Positions 42,438 to 49,858 of a DNA stretch of 64,000 bases are shown piece after piece. The translations under genes were made by a program, and so were the position numbers. Location: contig CAYUQJ010000001.1 in NCBI GenBank assembly GCA_964446955.1, positions 62,001 through 126,000 on the forward strand. Reading direction: 5' to 3'. Numbering within the stretch: position 1 is the stretch's first letter; each line of letters begins with the position of its first letter. This DNA is from Leptolinea sp964446955. GTDB lineage: Bacteria; Chloroflexota; Anaerolineae; Anaerolineales; Anaerolineaceae. Below the pieces are notes generated by a model that saw only the letters and a program-made list of their open reading frames with translations, made no database searches and had not been told where the DNA came from.

Positions 42438-43535
42438 TTGGAGATATCATCCAATATGTCCAATGTACCGGTTGATATTTTAATCGTGGATGATACCCTG
42501 GCGAATATTCAGGTTCTATCCGGTATGTTGAAACAGCAAGGGTATAAAGTCCGGCCGGTGCTGGATGGCAAGGGCGCCCTGAAAGCGGCAGAAAAACAAC
42601 CCCCTGACCTCATTCTGTTGGATATTTCCATGCCCGAGATGGACGGGTATGAAGTCTGTGTTCTCTTGAAAGAAAATCCTGCGTTAAGGCAGGTTCCGGT
42701 CATATTTATCAGCGCGCTGACCGAATCGCTGGATAAGGTTAAGGCATTTACTGTGGGCGGTGTGGATTACATCACCAAACCGTTCCAATTGGAAGAAGTG
42801 CGGGTCAGGGTGGAGACTCATTTGCGGCTGGCCCGGTTACAGCTTGAACTGGAAGAATATAACCATAATCTGGAAAACAAGGTCATCGAGCAGGTTAATG
42901 AGATCTCGGATTCGCAAATGGCCACCATTCTGGCGCTGGCCAAACTGGCGGAATACCGCGATGAAGACACCGGGCAGCATATTGAACGTATCCAGTATTT
43001 CTGCCGCGAGCTGGTGACACATCTGGCGACAAAACCCGGTTACCGGGATGAAATTACCCCGATGGTGATCGAAAACATCACACATGCCAGTCCGTTGCAT
43101 GACATAGGCAAGGTGGGGATCCCTGACAATATTCTGCTGAAACCCGGCAAATTGAATGTAGCCGAGTTTGAGGTGATGAAGACCCATACGGTGATCGGCT
43201 TTGAATTGCTTCAATCCGTGAGTGAACGCTATACCCGCAACAGCTTCATCAATACCGGGATTGAGATCTCGCGCAGCCACCATGAGCGCTGGGATGGGAA
43301 CGGTTACCCGGATGGACTCGCCGGGAATGAAATCCCGTTGGCGGCGCGTATTGTGGCAGTGGCCGATGTGTATGACGCGCTGCGCTCAAAACGCCCGTAC
43401 AAAGATGGCTTTGACCATGAGACGAGCGTCAATATGATCCTGGAGGGAAAAGGGACGCAATTCGACCCGGGGATAATCGACGCGTTTGTTGAGCTGGGAC
43501 CAACGTTCCAGCAGATCTACAGAGATCTGGGGTAA
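42438..43535 (+). CDS. Response regulator with HD-GYP phosphodiesterase domain
   Basis: A 365-residue protein. The receiver (about 12-125) has ILIVDDTLANIQVL and acceptor Asp in LILLDISMPEMDGYE. A coiled linker (about 128-160) leads to an HD-GYP domain (about 160-350), with HASPLHDIGKVGIPDNIL and HHERWDGNGYPDGLAG intact, so it should hydrolyse cyclic di-GMP when phosphorylated. The start is TTG, with GGAGG-like bases (from GGGGGAGGAG) about seven bases upstream, overlapping the kinase gene end. It is almost surely the output of the upstream hybrid kinase. Confidence 0.94.
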   Translation: MEISSNMSNVPVDILIVDDTLANIQVLSGMLKQQGYKVRPVLDGKGALKAAEKQPPDLILLDISMPEMDGYEVCVLLKENPALRQVPVIFISALTESLDKVKAFTVGGVDYITKPFQLEEVRVRVETHLRLARLQLELEEYNHNLENKVIEQVNEISDSQMATILALAKLAEYRDEDTGQHIERIQYFCRELVTHLATKPGYRDEITPMVIENITHASPLHDIGKVGIPDNILLKPGKLNVAEFEVMKTHTVIGFELLQSVSERYTRNSFINTGIEISRSHHERWDGNGYPDGLAGNEIPLAARIVAVADVYDALRSKRPYKDGFDHETSVNMILEGKGTQFDPGIIDAFVELGPTFQQIYRDLG

Positions 43536-44073
43536 GTCTAATCACTAAACCTGTTGATAATCAGGGGTTAAAAAGTTTGGTGGATTGAATCCGTAACGTC
43601 AACAGAACGGATCGAACCTAGGCGAATCGATCCAGCGCGGCTTGTTAGTTTAAAGTATAAATTTCTCATGTGTACCCCCTCTTATTCATGACAGTCTCAA
43701 AGAAATGACGGTTCTGATCATTGCTAATGCTCAATTACGCCCGCTGCATGTGCAAGGTTTTAATCTCGTGTTCCGCGCCCTCACTACAGTTTATCTGGTG
43801 TCATTTAACATGGATAAATCCATTCTGGCTGGTCAGATATCCAGAAGGACGTTACGGCAGTCTTTTTCCCGAACCAGGATGGATATGATCGGGATGATTG
43901 GGTGTATGACAGGCCAGTTGAAAAAAACCGAAGTTTTACTTCGATAAAATTTTCCTTTGGGGGTGTGGTGAAAGCATCCTTAAGAATAAAAAGATGCAGT
44001 TCAGTGTGAACTGCACCTTTTTTCGTGAATATTGCTTTTTCAACTGCCAGATAAATAGGCGCGCAAACCCTAA
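43536..44073. other. 538-base intergenic region, no convincing gene
   Basis: It contains no recognised RNA gene. A 33-codon minus-strand frame at 43568-43669 has a good GAGGGGG ribosome site but no similarity I recognise. An 80-codon plus frame near 43705-43947 has no ribosome site and an unusual composition. The 3' part holds the bidirectional terminator at 43995-44023. Confidence 0.5.
43995..44023. terminator. Bidirectional intrinsic terminator
   Basis: TGCAGTTCA (43995-44003) pairs with TGAACTGCA (44007-44015) over a three-base loop. It is followed by TTTTTT on the plus strand and by T-rich sequence on the minus strand. It probably ends the minus-strand STAS/SEC14-like gene. Confidence 0.8.
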
Positions 44074-44478
44074 TTACCCCTGGCTTGCCAGCCACTTGAA
44101 GGCTTCATCGGGGTCGGTAAAGTATTTGGCGACGATACCGGCATCGCTATACTGTTTGACGATCTTATCTGTGTTCATTTTTGCGATGGCTTTCAAGGGT
44201 TGCACGATCGCCCAGTATTTCCAACCGGCCTGCAATGTCTGGGGGAACCAGTTGGTTTCTCCCCATTTGATATCCTCGGTAGTCAAAACGGAGTTTTCCC
44301 GGTCATCAGAAAGCCATTTCTTGGCGCCGTTCTTTTTCATCGCCTCGGTGCCTTTTAGTAGGAAATTGTGAAAGACATCTCCTGACATGAACTTCTTGTA
44401 CTGGTGATGAACAATCTTTTCCTCGGTGTGGTACCACATGGTGGCAAATTCATTATCTTCAATTACGATCTTTGACAT
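44074..44478 (-). CDS. STAS/SEC14-like (SpoIIAA-like) protein
   Basis: A 134-residue protein. The pattern KKNGAKKWLSDDRENSVLTT, DIKWGETNWFPQTLQAGWKY and IVKQYSDAGIVAKYFTDPDE matches small proteins annotated as STAS/SEC14 (SpoIIAA-like) domain. These lack a known enzymatic activity and may bind lipids or partners. I chose the ATG at 44478, with AAGGGAG six bases upstream; longer in-frame starts lack a ribosome site. It is monocistronic, with a terminator after it and a divergent HXXEE gene. Confidence 0.7.
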   Translation of the reverse strand: MSKIVIEDNEFATMWYHTEEKIVHHQYKKFMSGDVFHNFLLKGTEAMKKNGAKKWLSDDRENSVLTTEDIKWGETNWFPQTLQAGWKYWAIVQPLKAIAKMNTDKIVKQYSDAGIVAKYFTDPDEAFKWLASQG

Positions 44479-44767
44479 ATTTTTCTCCCTTTTTTTGAAC
44501 TTACGTTGTAGATTGTACATATATTGCTTAAACATTTTCATAAAATTCGGGTAAAAACGGTAAGAATTTGTTGTAAATGACATTGCAGAAAAAGCCGACA
44601 TGGATGGCGACCTTTTTTTGTTTACAAACCCCAGTATTACAACCCAATTTGGGTAACCCGGCTTGGTGTAATACAATTAGCAGGAAATATGTAGCTGTCA
44701 AGAAATAACGGAAAAATTGCTTCGTCTTATTGCGGGCTGGATTAATATCCGACGGGAGGATGGTTGG

Positions 44768-45316
44768 GTGGGTCTCATGAATAATTTAAATATTATCTGG
44801 ATCATTCCAATTGCGTTCAGCATCCATGAACTGGAGGAATGGAATATCCTCAAATGGTATAAAACCTACTACCGAAACCTGCCCGCGTCCACGAACGTGA
44901 GCATCCGGATCCATATCGTTGTTCTAGCGCTGACGTCATTCCTGCTGACCGGTGTTGCCCTCGCGTTCCACGGCACGTTCCTTTTCAGCGCAATCGTTGT
45001 GTTTTTGTCCGCTTTTGTATTGTTGAACTTCTTACAGCACGTGATCTGGACGGCGCAGCTCAAGGTGTATTCCCCCGGATTGGTAACTGTGGTCATCTGC
45101 CTGATGGCCGTAGCGGCGGTGAATATCATCCTCATCACGAGCGGGTGGATTGACACCCCGTTCTATTTGCTGGTCTTTCTGATTATTCCCGCGCTCATGG
45201 CTACACTGCGCGTCAAGGGGGAGATGACAAAGGAAGTCCGATCGGTGCATGAATTTTTCATCAAGGTGGAAAAAACGCTCAGGATCGCTTGGCCTGGTAA
45301 CACGCGCATTAGCTAG
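44768..45316 (+). CDS. HXXEE-domain membrane protein
   Basis: A 182-residue membrane protein with five or so helices. The motif IHELEEW, in the first helix region, is the HxxEE signature that defines the family (PF13787), likely a metal or proton-binding site of unknown function. A late HVIWTAQLK carries another His. The start is placed at GTG 44768, with GGGAGG eight bases upstream; ATG at 44777 is an alternative. It is convergent with the quinone oxidoreductase gene. Confidence 0.75.
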   Translation: MGLMNNLNIIWIIPIAFSIHELEEWNILKWYKTYYRNLPASTNVSIRIHIVVLALTSFLLTGVALAFHGTFLFSAIVVFLSAFVLLNFLQHVIWTAQLKVYSPGLVTVVICLMAVAAVNIILITSGWIDTPFYLLVFLIIPALMATLRVKGEMTKEVRSVHEFFIKVEKTLRIAWPGNTRIS

Positions 45317-45364
45317 GACCGGTGAGGTTCTTCCACAATTCTTTTTCAGCAGGGTAGAAGGTGG

Positions 45365-46288
45365 CTACACAGTGATGACCACGTTGCCGCGCTTATGACC
45401 GGTTTCCACGTAGCGGTGCGCCTCGACAATCTGCTCCAGAGGATATACCCGGTCAATGACCGGCCTGTACTTCCCCTCTTCGAGCATCGTTTTGAGGCGG
45501 TTCAATAGTCCAAGAGTGGTCATGCCTTTGATCGGGAGGGCATTACGATGCACATTCAGGTAGATGCCGCCCGGTTTCAGGGCGAGACGGGCACGGTCGG
45601 ACGGGAAGCGGGCAACGGCGTCGAATACCACATCATAGCGGTCCGCCTGGCGGGAAAAATCATCACGGGTGTAATCAATCACCTTGCTCGCCCCCAGCGA
45701 TCGGACGAGGTCCAGGTTGGCCGTGCTGCACACCCCGGTGACTTCAGCGTCGAAGTGGTTGCGTGCCAGTTGGACGGCGCTTGTGCCGACCGCCCCGGAC
45801 GCGCCGTAAATGAGGATGGATTGCCCCGCCTGCAAATTGCCATGGTGAAGGCAGCGCAGGGCGGTAGCCGCGCCGCCCCAGGCAGCGGCGGCTTCGCCGA
45901 AATCCAGGTTGGCAGGTTTCAGTGTCAGCACACCGTTATGGTTGAAACATTTGTATTCGGCATAACCCCCAAAATTCGCTTCCATGGTCGAACCGAAAAC
46001 GGCATCACCGGGTTTGAAGCGGGTGGCATTCCGGCCGACGGCTTCCACCACGCCTGAAAGTTCCATGCCCAAGATTTTCCGGCGCGGACGGAAGATACCC
46101 AGGTACAAGCGGGCAAGGAACCTTTCCTCCGGGGGGACATTGAATCCGCGCATGCGGGTATCACCGATGGTGACGGTGGTGGCTTTGACCCTGACCAGCA
46201 CCTCATTGTCACGCGGGGCGGGTTTGGGGATGTCGACGATTCGTAGGACTTCCGGTGGTCCGTAGGAGTTATAGACAACAGCTTTCAT
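45365..46288 (-). CDS. Zinc-independent MDR oxidoreductase (quinone oxidoreductase-like)
   Basis: A 307-residue medium-chain dehydrogenase/reductase. Seen: MKAVVYNSYGPPEVLRI at the N-terminus, GMELSGVVEAVGRNATRFKP in the catalytic domain, and IYGASGAVGTSAVQLA as the NAD(P)-binding fingerprint. It lacks the Cys cluster of structural-zinc dehydrogenases, so it fits the quinone oxidoreductase branch, which reduces quinones or enones with NADPH. The ATG at 46288 has AAAGGA six bases upstream. Monocistronic by position. Confidence 0.87.
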   Translation of the reverse strand: MKAVVYNSYGPPEVLRIVDIPKPAPRDNEVLVRVKATTVTIGDTRMRGFNVPPEERFLARLYLGIFRPRRKILGMELSGVVEAVGRNATRFKPGDAVFGSTMEANFGGYAEYKCFNHNGVLTLKPANLDFGEAAAAWGGAATALRCLHHGNLQAGQSILIYGASGAVGTSAVQLARNHFDAEVTGVCSTANLDLVRSLGASKVIDYTRDDFSRQADRYDVVFDAVARFPSDRARLALKPGGIYLNVHRNALPIKGMTTLGLLNRLKTMLEEGKYRPVIDRVYPLEQIVEAHRYVETGHKRGNVVITV

Positions 46289-46462
46289 GCCGATTCCTTT
46301 TGGGTGGTCGTTTATGGACGCGATAGGATGGGGATAACACGCGTTAATCATATAACGAAAACGCTGCTTGTTTTATTCGGAAGCTGTGGATTGAATTTCT
46401 TCGCTATTTACCAATAATCAAAAAGGTGAAGTAGGTGCCGACACCCGCAGGTGATAAAACGA

Positions 46463-47194
46463 TCAATTCTTTACGGTCACTGTGACGGACGCCTGCTGGA
46501 TTTGAACGGAGCCGGGATCTGTCATCAACACAGCCTGGACATCATACACGCCATCCGCGAGGGGGATGTCAGATATCCATTCAAACTCGCGGGTGAAGCA
46601 GTAGCCCGCGTTGATGGTGACAGGTATTTCCCAGAGCAGGATGCCGCCGGCTTCGCCGTGCCTGGCAGCCAGGATACTCAGCTTTAAATTCTCCATACTA
46701 CCGCCATTGTGATTGTTGATTTCTACACGGACATTTGCCGGGGTTGACGCGCTGAGTTCTGCCGGGGTGACCCCCAGCACGATCACAGGCGGGTTGAATT
46801 CAAAAGGAGTTTTTGTAGCGGCCAACTGGATGTTTCTGTCGTCCACAAGAACCAGCCGCCATTCGTATGCCCCCGCGGAGTCGTGGATTTCGGCACGCCA
46901 GGGGATTTCCTGCTCCAGGGTTTGTCCGGCCGGCAGGTTGACCGGCACCTGGTGGATGGAGAACATCGATTCACCGCTGTCTTTTTTCGCGTAGCCGATA
47001 AGCAAGTTGCAGTTAACCCAATCCGCCTGGCCGGTGTTCTTTGCCCTGATGTGCAGCGTCACATCGCTGTACGGGGAGAGGACTGCCGGATCACTGGAGA
47101 TCGTAATCTCCGGCGGAGTGGCGGGTTGGGGTGACATCAGGTTGCATGCCAGGATCAAGGTTGTCAGAGCAATCAGGATGAAGAGTCTTTTCAT
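46463..47194 (-). CDS. Lipoprotein with CARDB/Ig-like repeats
   Basis: A 243-residue predicted lipoprotein (lipobox TTLILAC, C17). Two tandem beta-sandwich segments start at about 28 and 135, each with the pattern of CARDB/NEW3 adhesion-type domains: VTLHIRAKNTGQADW and VRVEINNHNGGSMENLKLSI. Such domains are extracytoplasmic and usually binding or spacer modules. No catalytic residues are apparent. It is on the same strand as the nucleoside hydrolase but 239 bases downstream of it, so the two are probably separate transcripts. Confidence 0.75.
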   Translation of the reverse strand: MKRLFILIALTTLILACNLMSPQPATPPEITISSDPAVLSPYSDVTLHIRAKNTGQADWVNCNLLIGYAKKDSGESMFSIHQVPVNLPAGQTLEQEIPWRAEIHDSAGAYEWRLVLVDDRNIQLAATKTPFEFNPPVIVLGVTPAELSASTPANVRVEINNHNGGSMENLKLSILAARHGEAGGILLWEIPVTINAGYCFTREFEWISDIPLADGVYDVQAVLMTDPGSVQIQQASVTVTVKN

Positions 47195-47433
47195 GATTGG
47201 ATCTCCAATGCTGTGAATTTCCCCGTATGGTGTGGAGAGTATTTATTGGATTTATTGTAGTACAAAATGGATAGTGGGTTGAAGAACAAACCCTACGGGA
47301 TTGTCTTCGCGGGTTTTCCCACCTGACTTTCTAGGACACTGCGAAATTTTGGAATGGTTGATTGTAATACTGTATCATTACTGCGATCAATTTATCAGGA
47401 CCTGAATACTCTGCAAATTGGTGGATTTCTCTT

Positions 47434-48930
47434 CTACTTAGAGGTCTTTTGTAAATAACCGCTATCAACACCATAATCACCCAAGCTCTTGAAAAAAAGC
47501 GAACCGTCACCCTGTAATTCGAAGAAGTCCTGACCGAAACCACATACTCCCTGCTTATTGATCTCGGCAAATTCGTACTGGTTGGGCCTGGTCATCCCTA
47601 TAAAAACGTATTCTCCGGAGCAAGGAAGGGTGGCTATATCAAAGGTTCCACATGGGATACCGGTATTACAGGAACCGGCAAATGTGACTGTAACCTGAAA
47701 AGCGAGATTGCCATTGTGACTGGTGCCGGACCATGTTCCCTTCAAAGAAGAAAGATCAACCGTTTGCAAATCAGGCTGGGCATTCAGTGTATCGAGAAAT
47801 CCTTTTTCAAATCGGCCGGCATCGGCAGAGACAGCTACGTGTATTACCGGGCATCCGGCTTTCTCCTCTGTCCGACCGCTTTTTGAACCCTCGGTTTCCA
47901 CAACACAGATGGGGTATTTCTGGTATGTTGCCACACTGTTGTCAACAAGGATCGCGGCTGATAACGGGTCCCAGAAGTAATATGTGCCGGATCGAATGGA
48001 ATCCTGCATTTGATTCATCACAGAGTATATGAATTTGGATGTGTTTGTTATCTGATTTTTCTCTAATTCCTGCAGAAATTCCATGGTCAGCGGTGTTTGG
48101 TTGGTTACATCCAGTCTCACCAGCGTGACGGGAACTCCGGAAGCAAACACCACATTCGCCGCGTGGGGATCAATATAGATGTTCCATTCAGCGGAAGGAT
48201 TCCCGGGAACATTCCCTTCCAAATTTCCAGGAACCCGTACCGCGCCGCCCATAACAAAAATACCTGCAATATTACCGGCTAACTCCGGAGTAGATTGAAG
48301 CGCATAAGCCACGTTTGTCAGCGGCCCTAATGTTAGCAGGGTGATTTTTTCAGTCGAAGACAGGGTTGTCTGGGTCAGCAATTGGATCGCGTCGATACCT
48401 GCCCCGGGATTTACTGACGCTGACAGAGTCTGATTTGCCAGACCGTCCACAAAATCCCGCCAGCCTTGCGGGAAGGTGTGGTTTCCTTGAAGCGGAGCTT
48501 CTGGTCCGCACGCGACCGGGATGGGAACATGCTGTGCCAGTGTGATCAATCCCAGAGCGTTTTCGACACCGGCATTGCAGTGGGCTTCTCCTGCACCTGT
48601 GACCGTTATGGCGCGTATATGAATATCGGGATGGTGCAAGAGGTACAGGATGGCCATCCAATCATCAACGGCCATATCTGTGTCGATGATGACATCCAGG
48701 TCCGGTTTATTGGCAGAACTCGTCTCTTCCGTTCTTGCAGGTACCGTAGATGAAGTGTATGCAGGAATCGCGGTCAGTGTGTACATGGGTACGAAAGATT
48801 GAGGGAGTAAAGGTACTGGTGTTGATGATATAGGAACACGTACGCTTGAACATGACACCAGGCAAAGTAGTATTGAACAAATAATCAGACTGCAAAGCCG
48901 GAAAGAATACCTGTATGGGTATGTTTCCAT
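47434..48930 (-). CDS. Lipoprotein nucleoside hydrolase with C-terminal extra domain
   Basis: A 498-residue protein. The N-terminus is a lipoprotein signal (CLVSCSS), followed by a low-complexity Ser/Thr/Pro stretch. The inosine-uridine nucleoside hydrolase domain (about 78-375) has the calcium site DVIIDTDMAVDDWMAIL and TLGPLTNVAYAL. About 110 residues follow that the standard family lacks (from LSSLKGTWSGTSHNGNLA), beta-rich with several Cys. Nucleoside hydrolases split nucleosides to base and ribose; an outward-facing one could feed salvage with the deoxynucleoside kinase and deaminase in this window. Confidence 0.87.
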   Translation of the reverse strand: METYPYRYSFRLCSLIICSILLCLVSCSSVRVPISSTPVPLLPQSFVPMYTLTAIPAYTSSTVPARTEETSSANKPDLDVIIDTDMAVDDWMAILYLLHHPDIHIRAITVTGAGEAHCNAGVENALGLITLAQHVPIPVACGPEAPLQGNHTFPQGWRDFVDGLANQTLSASVNPGAGIDAIQLLTQTTLSSTEKITLLTLGPLTNVAYALQSTPELAGNIAGIFVMGGAVRVPGNLEGNVPGNPSAEWNIYIDPHAANVVFASGVPVTLVRLDVTNQTPLTMEFLQELEKNQITNTSKFIYSVMNQMQDSIRSGTYYFWDPLSAAILVDNSVATYQKYPICVVETEGSKSGRTEEKAGCPVIHVAVSADAGRFEKGFLDTLNAQPDLQTVDLSSLKGTWSGTSHNGNLAFQVTVTFAGSCNTGIPCGTFDIATLPCSGEYVFIGMTRPNQYEFAEINKQGVCGFGQDFFELQGDGSLFFKSLGDYGVDSGYLQKTSK

Positions 48931-49068
48931 GTATTTCTCCTAATAGTTCAGGTGTATTTTTTTTCCAGTGACTTTGGACGTTCCGTTTGATTTGATTATC
49001 GCAGCAGTCTGGCGATCTCAACCTGCCTGTCCCTGGCTTGGAGGGATGATCCCGCCTCAATCAGATTT

Positions 49069-49097
49069 ACTATAATTTGACCCGATGATTACATCAA
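49069..49097 (-). promoter_or_regulatory. Candidate promoter for the nucleoside hydrolase gene
   Basis: On the minus strand TTGATG (49092-49097) and TATAGT (49069-49074) are separated by 17 bases. This puts transcription start about 135 bases before the ATG at 48930, so the leader would be long. Confidence 0.45.
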
Positions 49098-49200
49098 ACA
49101 GGTTGATACGGTTCGCGATGAGAGCCTGCTGGTTTCACAGGTGTATGTTTTGTGGAGCCTTATATCACTGCTAGTATGGCATTTGCCCGCGTAAAATTCA

Positions 49201-49470
49201 ATATTCAATTTTGCCCAGACCTATACGGGCCACGCGACGGTACAGGATGGAAACTTTACCCGGAAGCTTAATGGTGGGATCAGCCCTAAAGAGTAGGAGC
49301 AGGCAATCGACCGCATCACTACGAGATGACCGTATTCATCGTATGGAGCGCTGATCAGTGACAAAGACACCCGGTTAGATCGGGAGGCGGTGCTCTCCTG
49401 GTTTGGCGGGTATGAAGGGTTGGTAGAGGACCACTCGGTATTGGTGAATGACGGGCATTTCTGCGAGTGA
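49201..49470 (+). pseudogene. Degraded coding remnant, family unrecognised
   Basis: One frame reads as plausible protein for about 90 codons but has in-frame stops TAG at 49294 and TGA at 49327. The parts look like FAQTYTGHATVQDGNFTRKL and, after the stops, DKDTRLDREAVLSWFGGYEG then VEDHSVLVNDGHFCE. No start codon or ribosome site fits. The quality of the second half suggests a real gene decayed here; I cannot name the family. Confidence 0.35.
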
Positions 49471-49667
49471 ATGTTTTTTTTTGATGTGTTCAGATGTGTT
49501 TGATGATGGATGTTGGTATAAAACCCAAAGGGTCTTTGAGACCCTTTGGGTTTGTATTCGCGGTGCAACCGGGTTCACGGAATATGCAAGATTTTAGCGT
49601 GATTATTTGCAACCCCGGCTTGCGGTGGGATCGCCTCCAGAGAGTAGGGGCAGGCAGGCGACCACAT
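49273..49667. repeat. Imperfect 44-base direct repeat, two copies
   Basis: Bases 49273-49316 and 49624-49667 share 35 of 44 positions by hand alignment, including GAGTAGG-GCAGGCA cores, and are 351 bases apart. The first copy overlaps the decayed frame. They may be dispersed repeats or scars of an element. Confidence 0.5.
49521..49553. other. Perfect 15-bp stem hairpin
   Basis: AAACCCAAAGGGTCT (49521-49535) pairs fully with AGACCCTTTGGGTTT (49539-49553) over a TTG loop. Only a short T run follows, so it may be a terminator or a structural repeat. Confidence 0.6.
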
Positions 49668-49740
49668 TTTTTGGGTATGCGAGTTAAATATGACACCAGA
49701 AAAGCCGTATGATTAATGGTAAACCAAGGATTTTTTCAGA

Positions 49741-49776
49741 AACCATGTAAAATATGACGATATAATAATCATGGTT
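49741..49776 (+). promoter_or_regulatory. Possible promoter flanked by AACCATG inverted repeat, upstream of the Type ISP gene
   Basis: AACCATG (49741-49747) and CATGGTT (49770-49776) form a 7-bp inverted repeat around a perfect TATAAT at 49761-49766. No strong -35 is seen at 17 bases. A repressor site controlling the restriction-modification gene is possible. Confidence 0.35.
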
Positions 49777-49793
49777 CTGGGGGAGTTTTGATA

Positions 49794-49856
49794 ATGATTG
49801 AGGCAAAACTCTTACTAAACAATTTAATTGCGCAGAAACAGAAAAAGGATTCATAG
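49794..49856 (+). CDS. 20-residue leader ORF immediately before the Type ISP gene
   Basis: An ATG with GGGGGAG eight bases upstream opens a 20-codon frame (MIEAKLLLNNLIAQKQKKDS). Its TAG ends two bases before the next gene's ATG. The size, strong ribosome site and adjacency suggest translational coupling or leader control of the downstream restriction-modification enzyme. No peptide function is claimed. Confidence 0.35.
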   Translation: MIEAKLLLNNLIAQKQKKDS

Positions 49857-49858
49857 TT

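Larger units (their letters stand above)
48931..49858. other. 928-base non-core region with repeats and decayed coding sequence
   Basis: It holds the hydrolase promoter (49069-49097), a degraded reading frame (49201-49470), an imperfect 44-base direct repeat (49273 and 49624), a 15-bp hairpin (49521-49553), an AACCATG inverted repeat around a TATAAT (49741-49776) and a 20-codon leader ORF (49794-49856). I see no RNA gene or intact transposase. Confidence 0.6.

Noticed and set aside
43568..43669. 33-codon minus-strand ORF with a good ribosome site
   Set aside because: Too short and without any family pattern or partner; noted in the intergenic entry but not called as a gene.
43705..43947. 80-codon plus-strand frame after the HD-GYP gene
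   Set aside because: No ribosome site, no recognised domain, composition not protein-like; kept only as part of the intergenic note.
49221..49568. 115-codon minus-strand frame
   Set aside because: Overlaps the decayed plus-strand remnant and a hairpin; low-complexity, no ribosome site.
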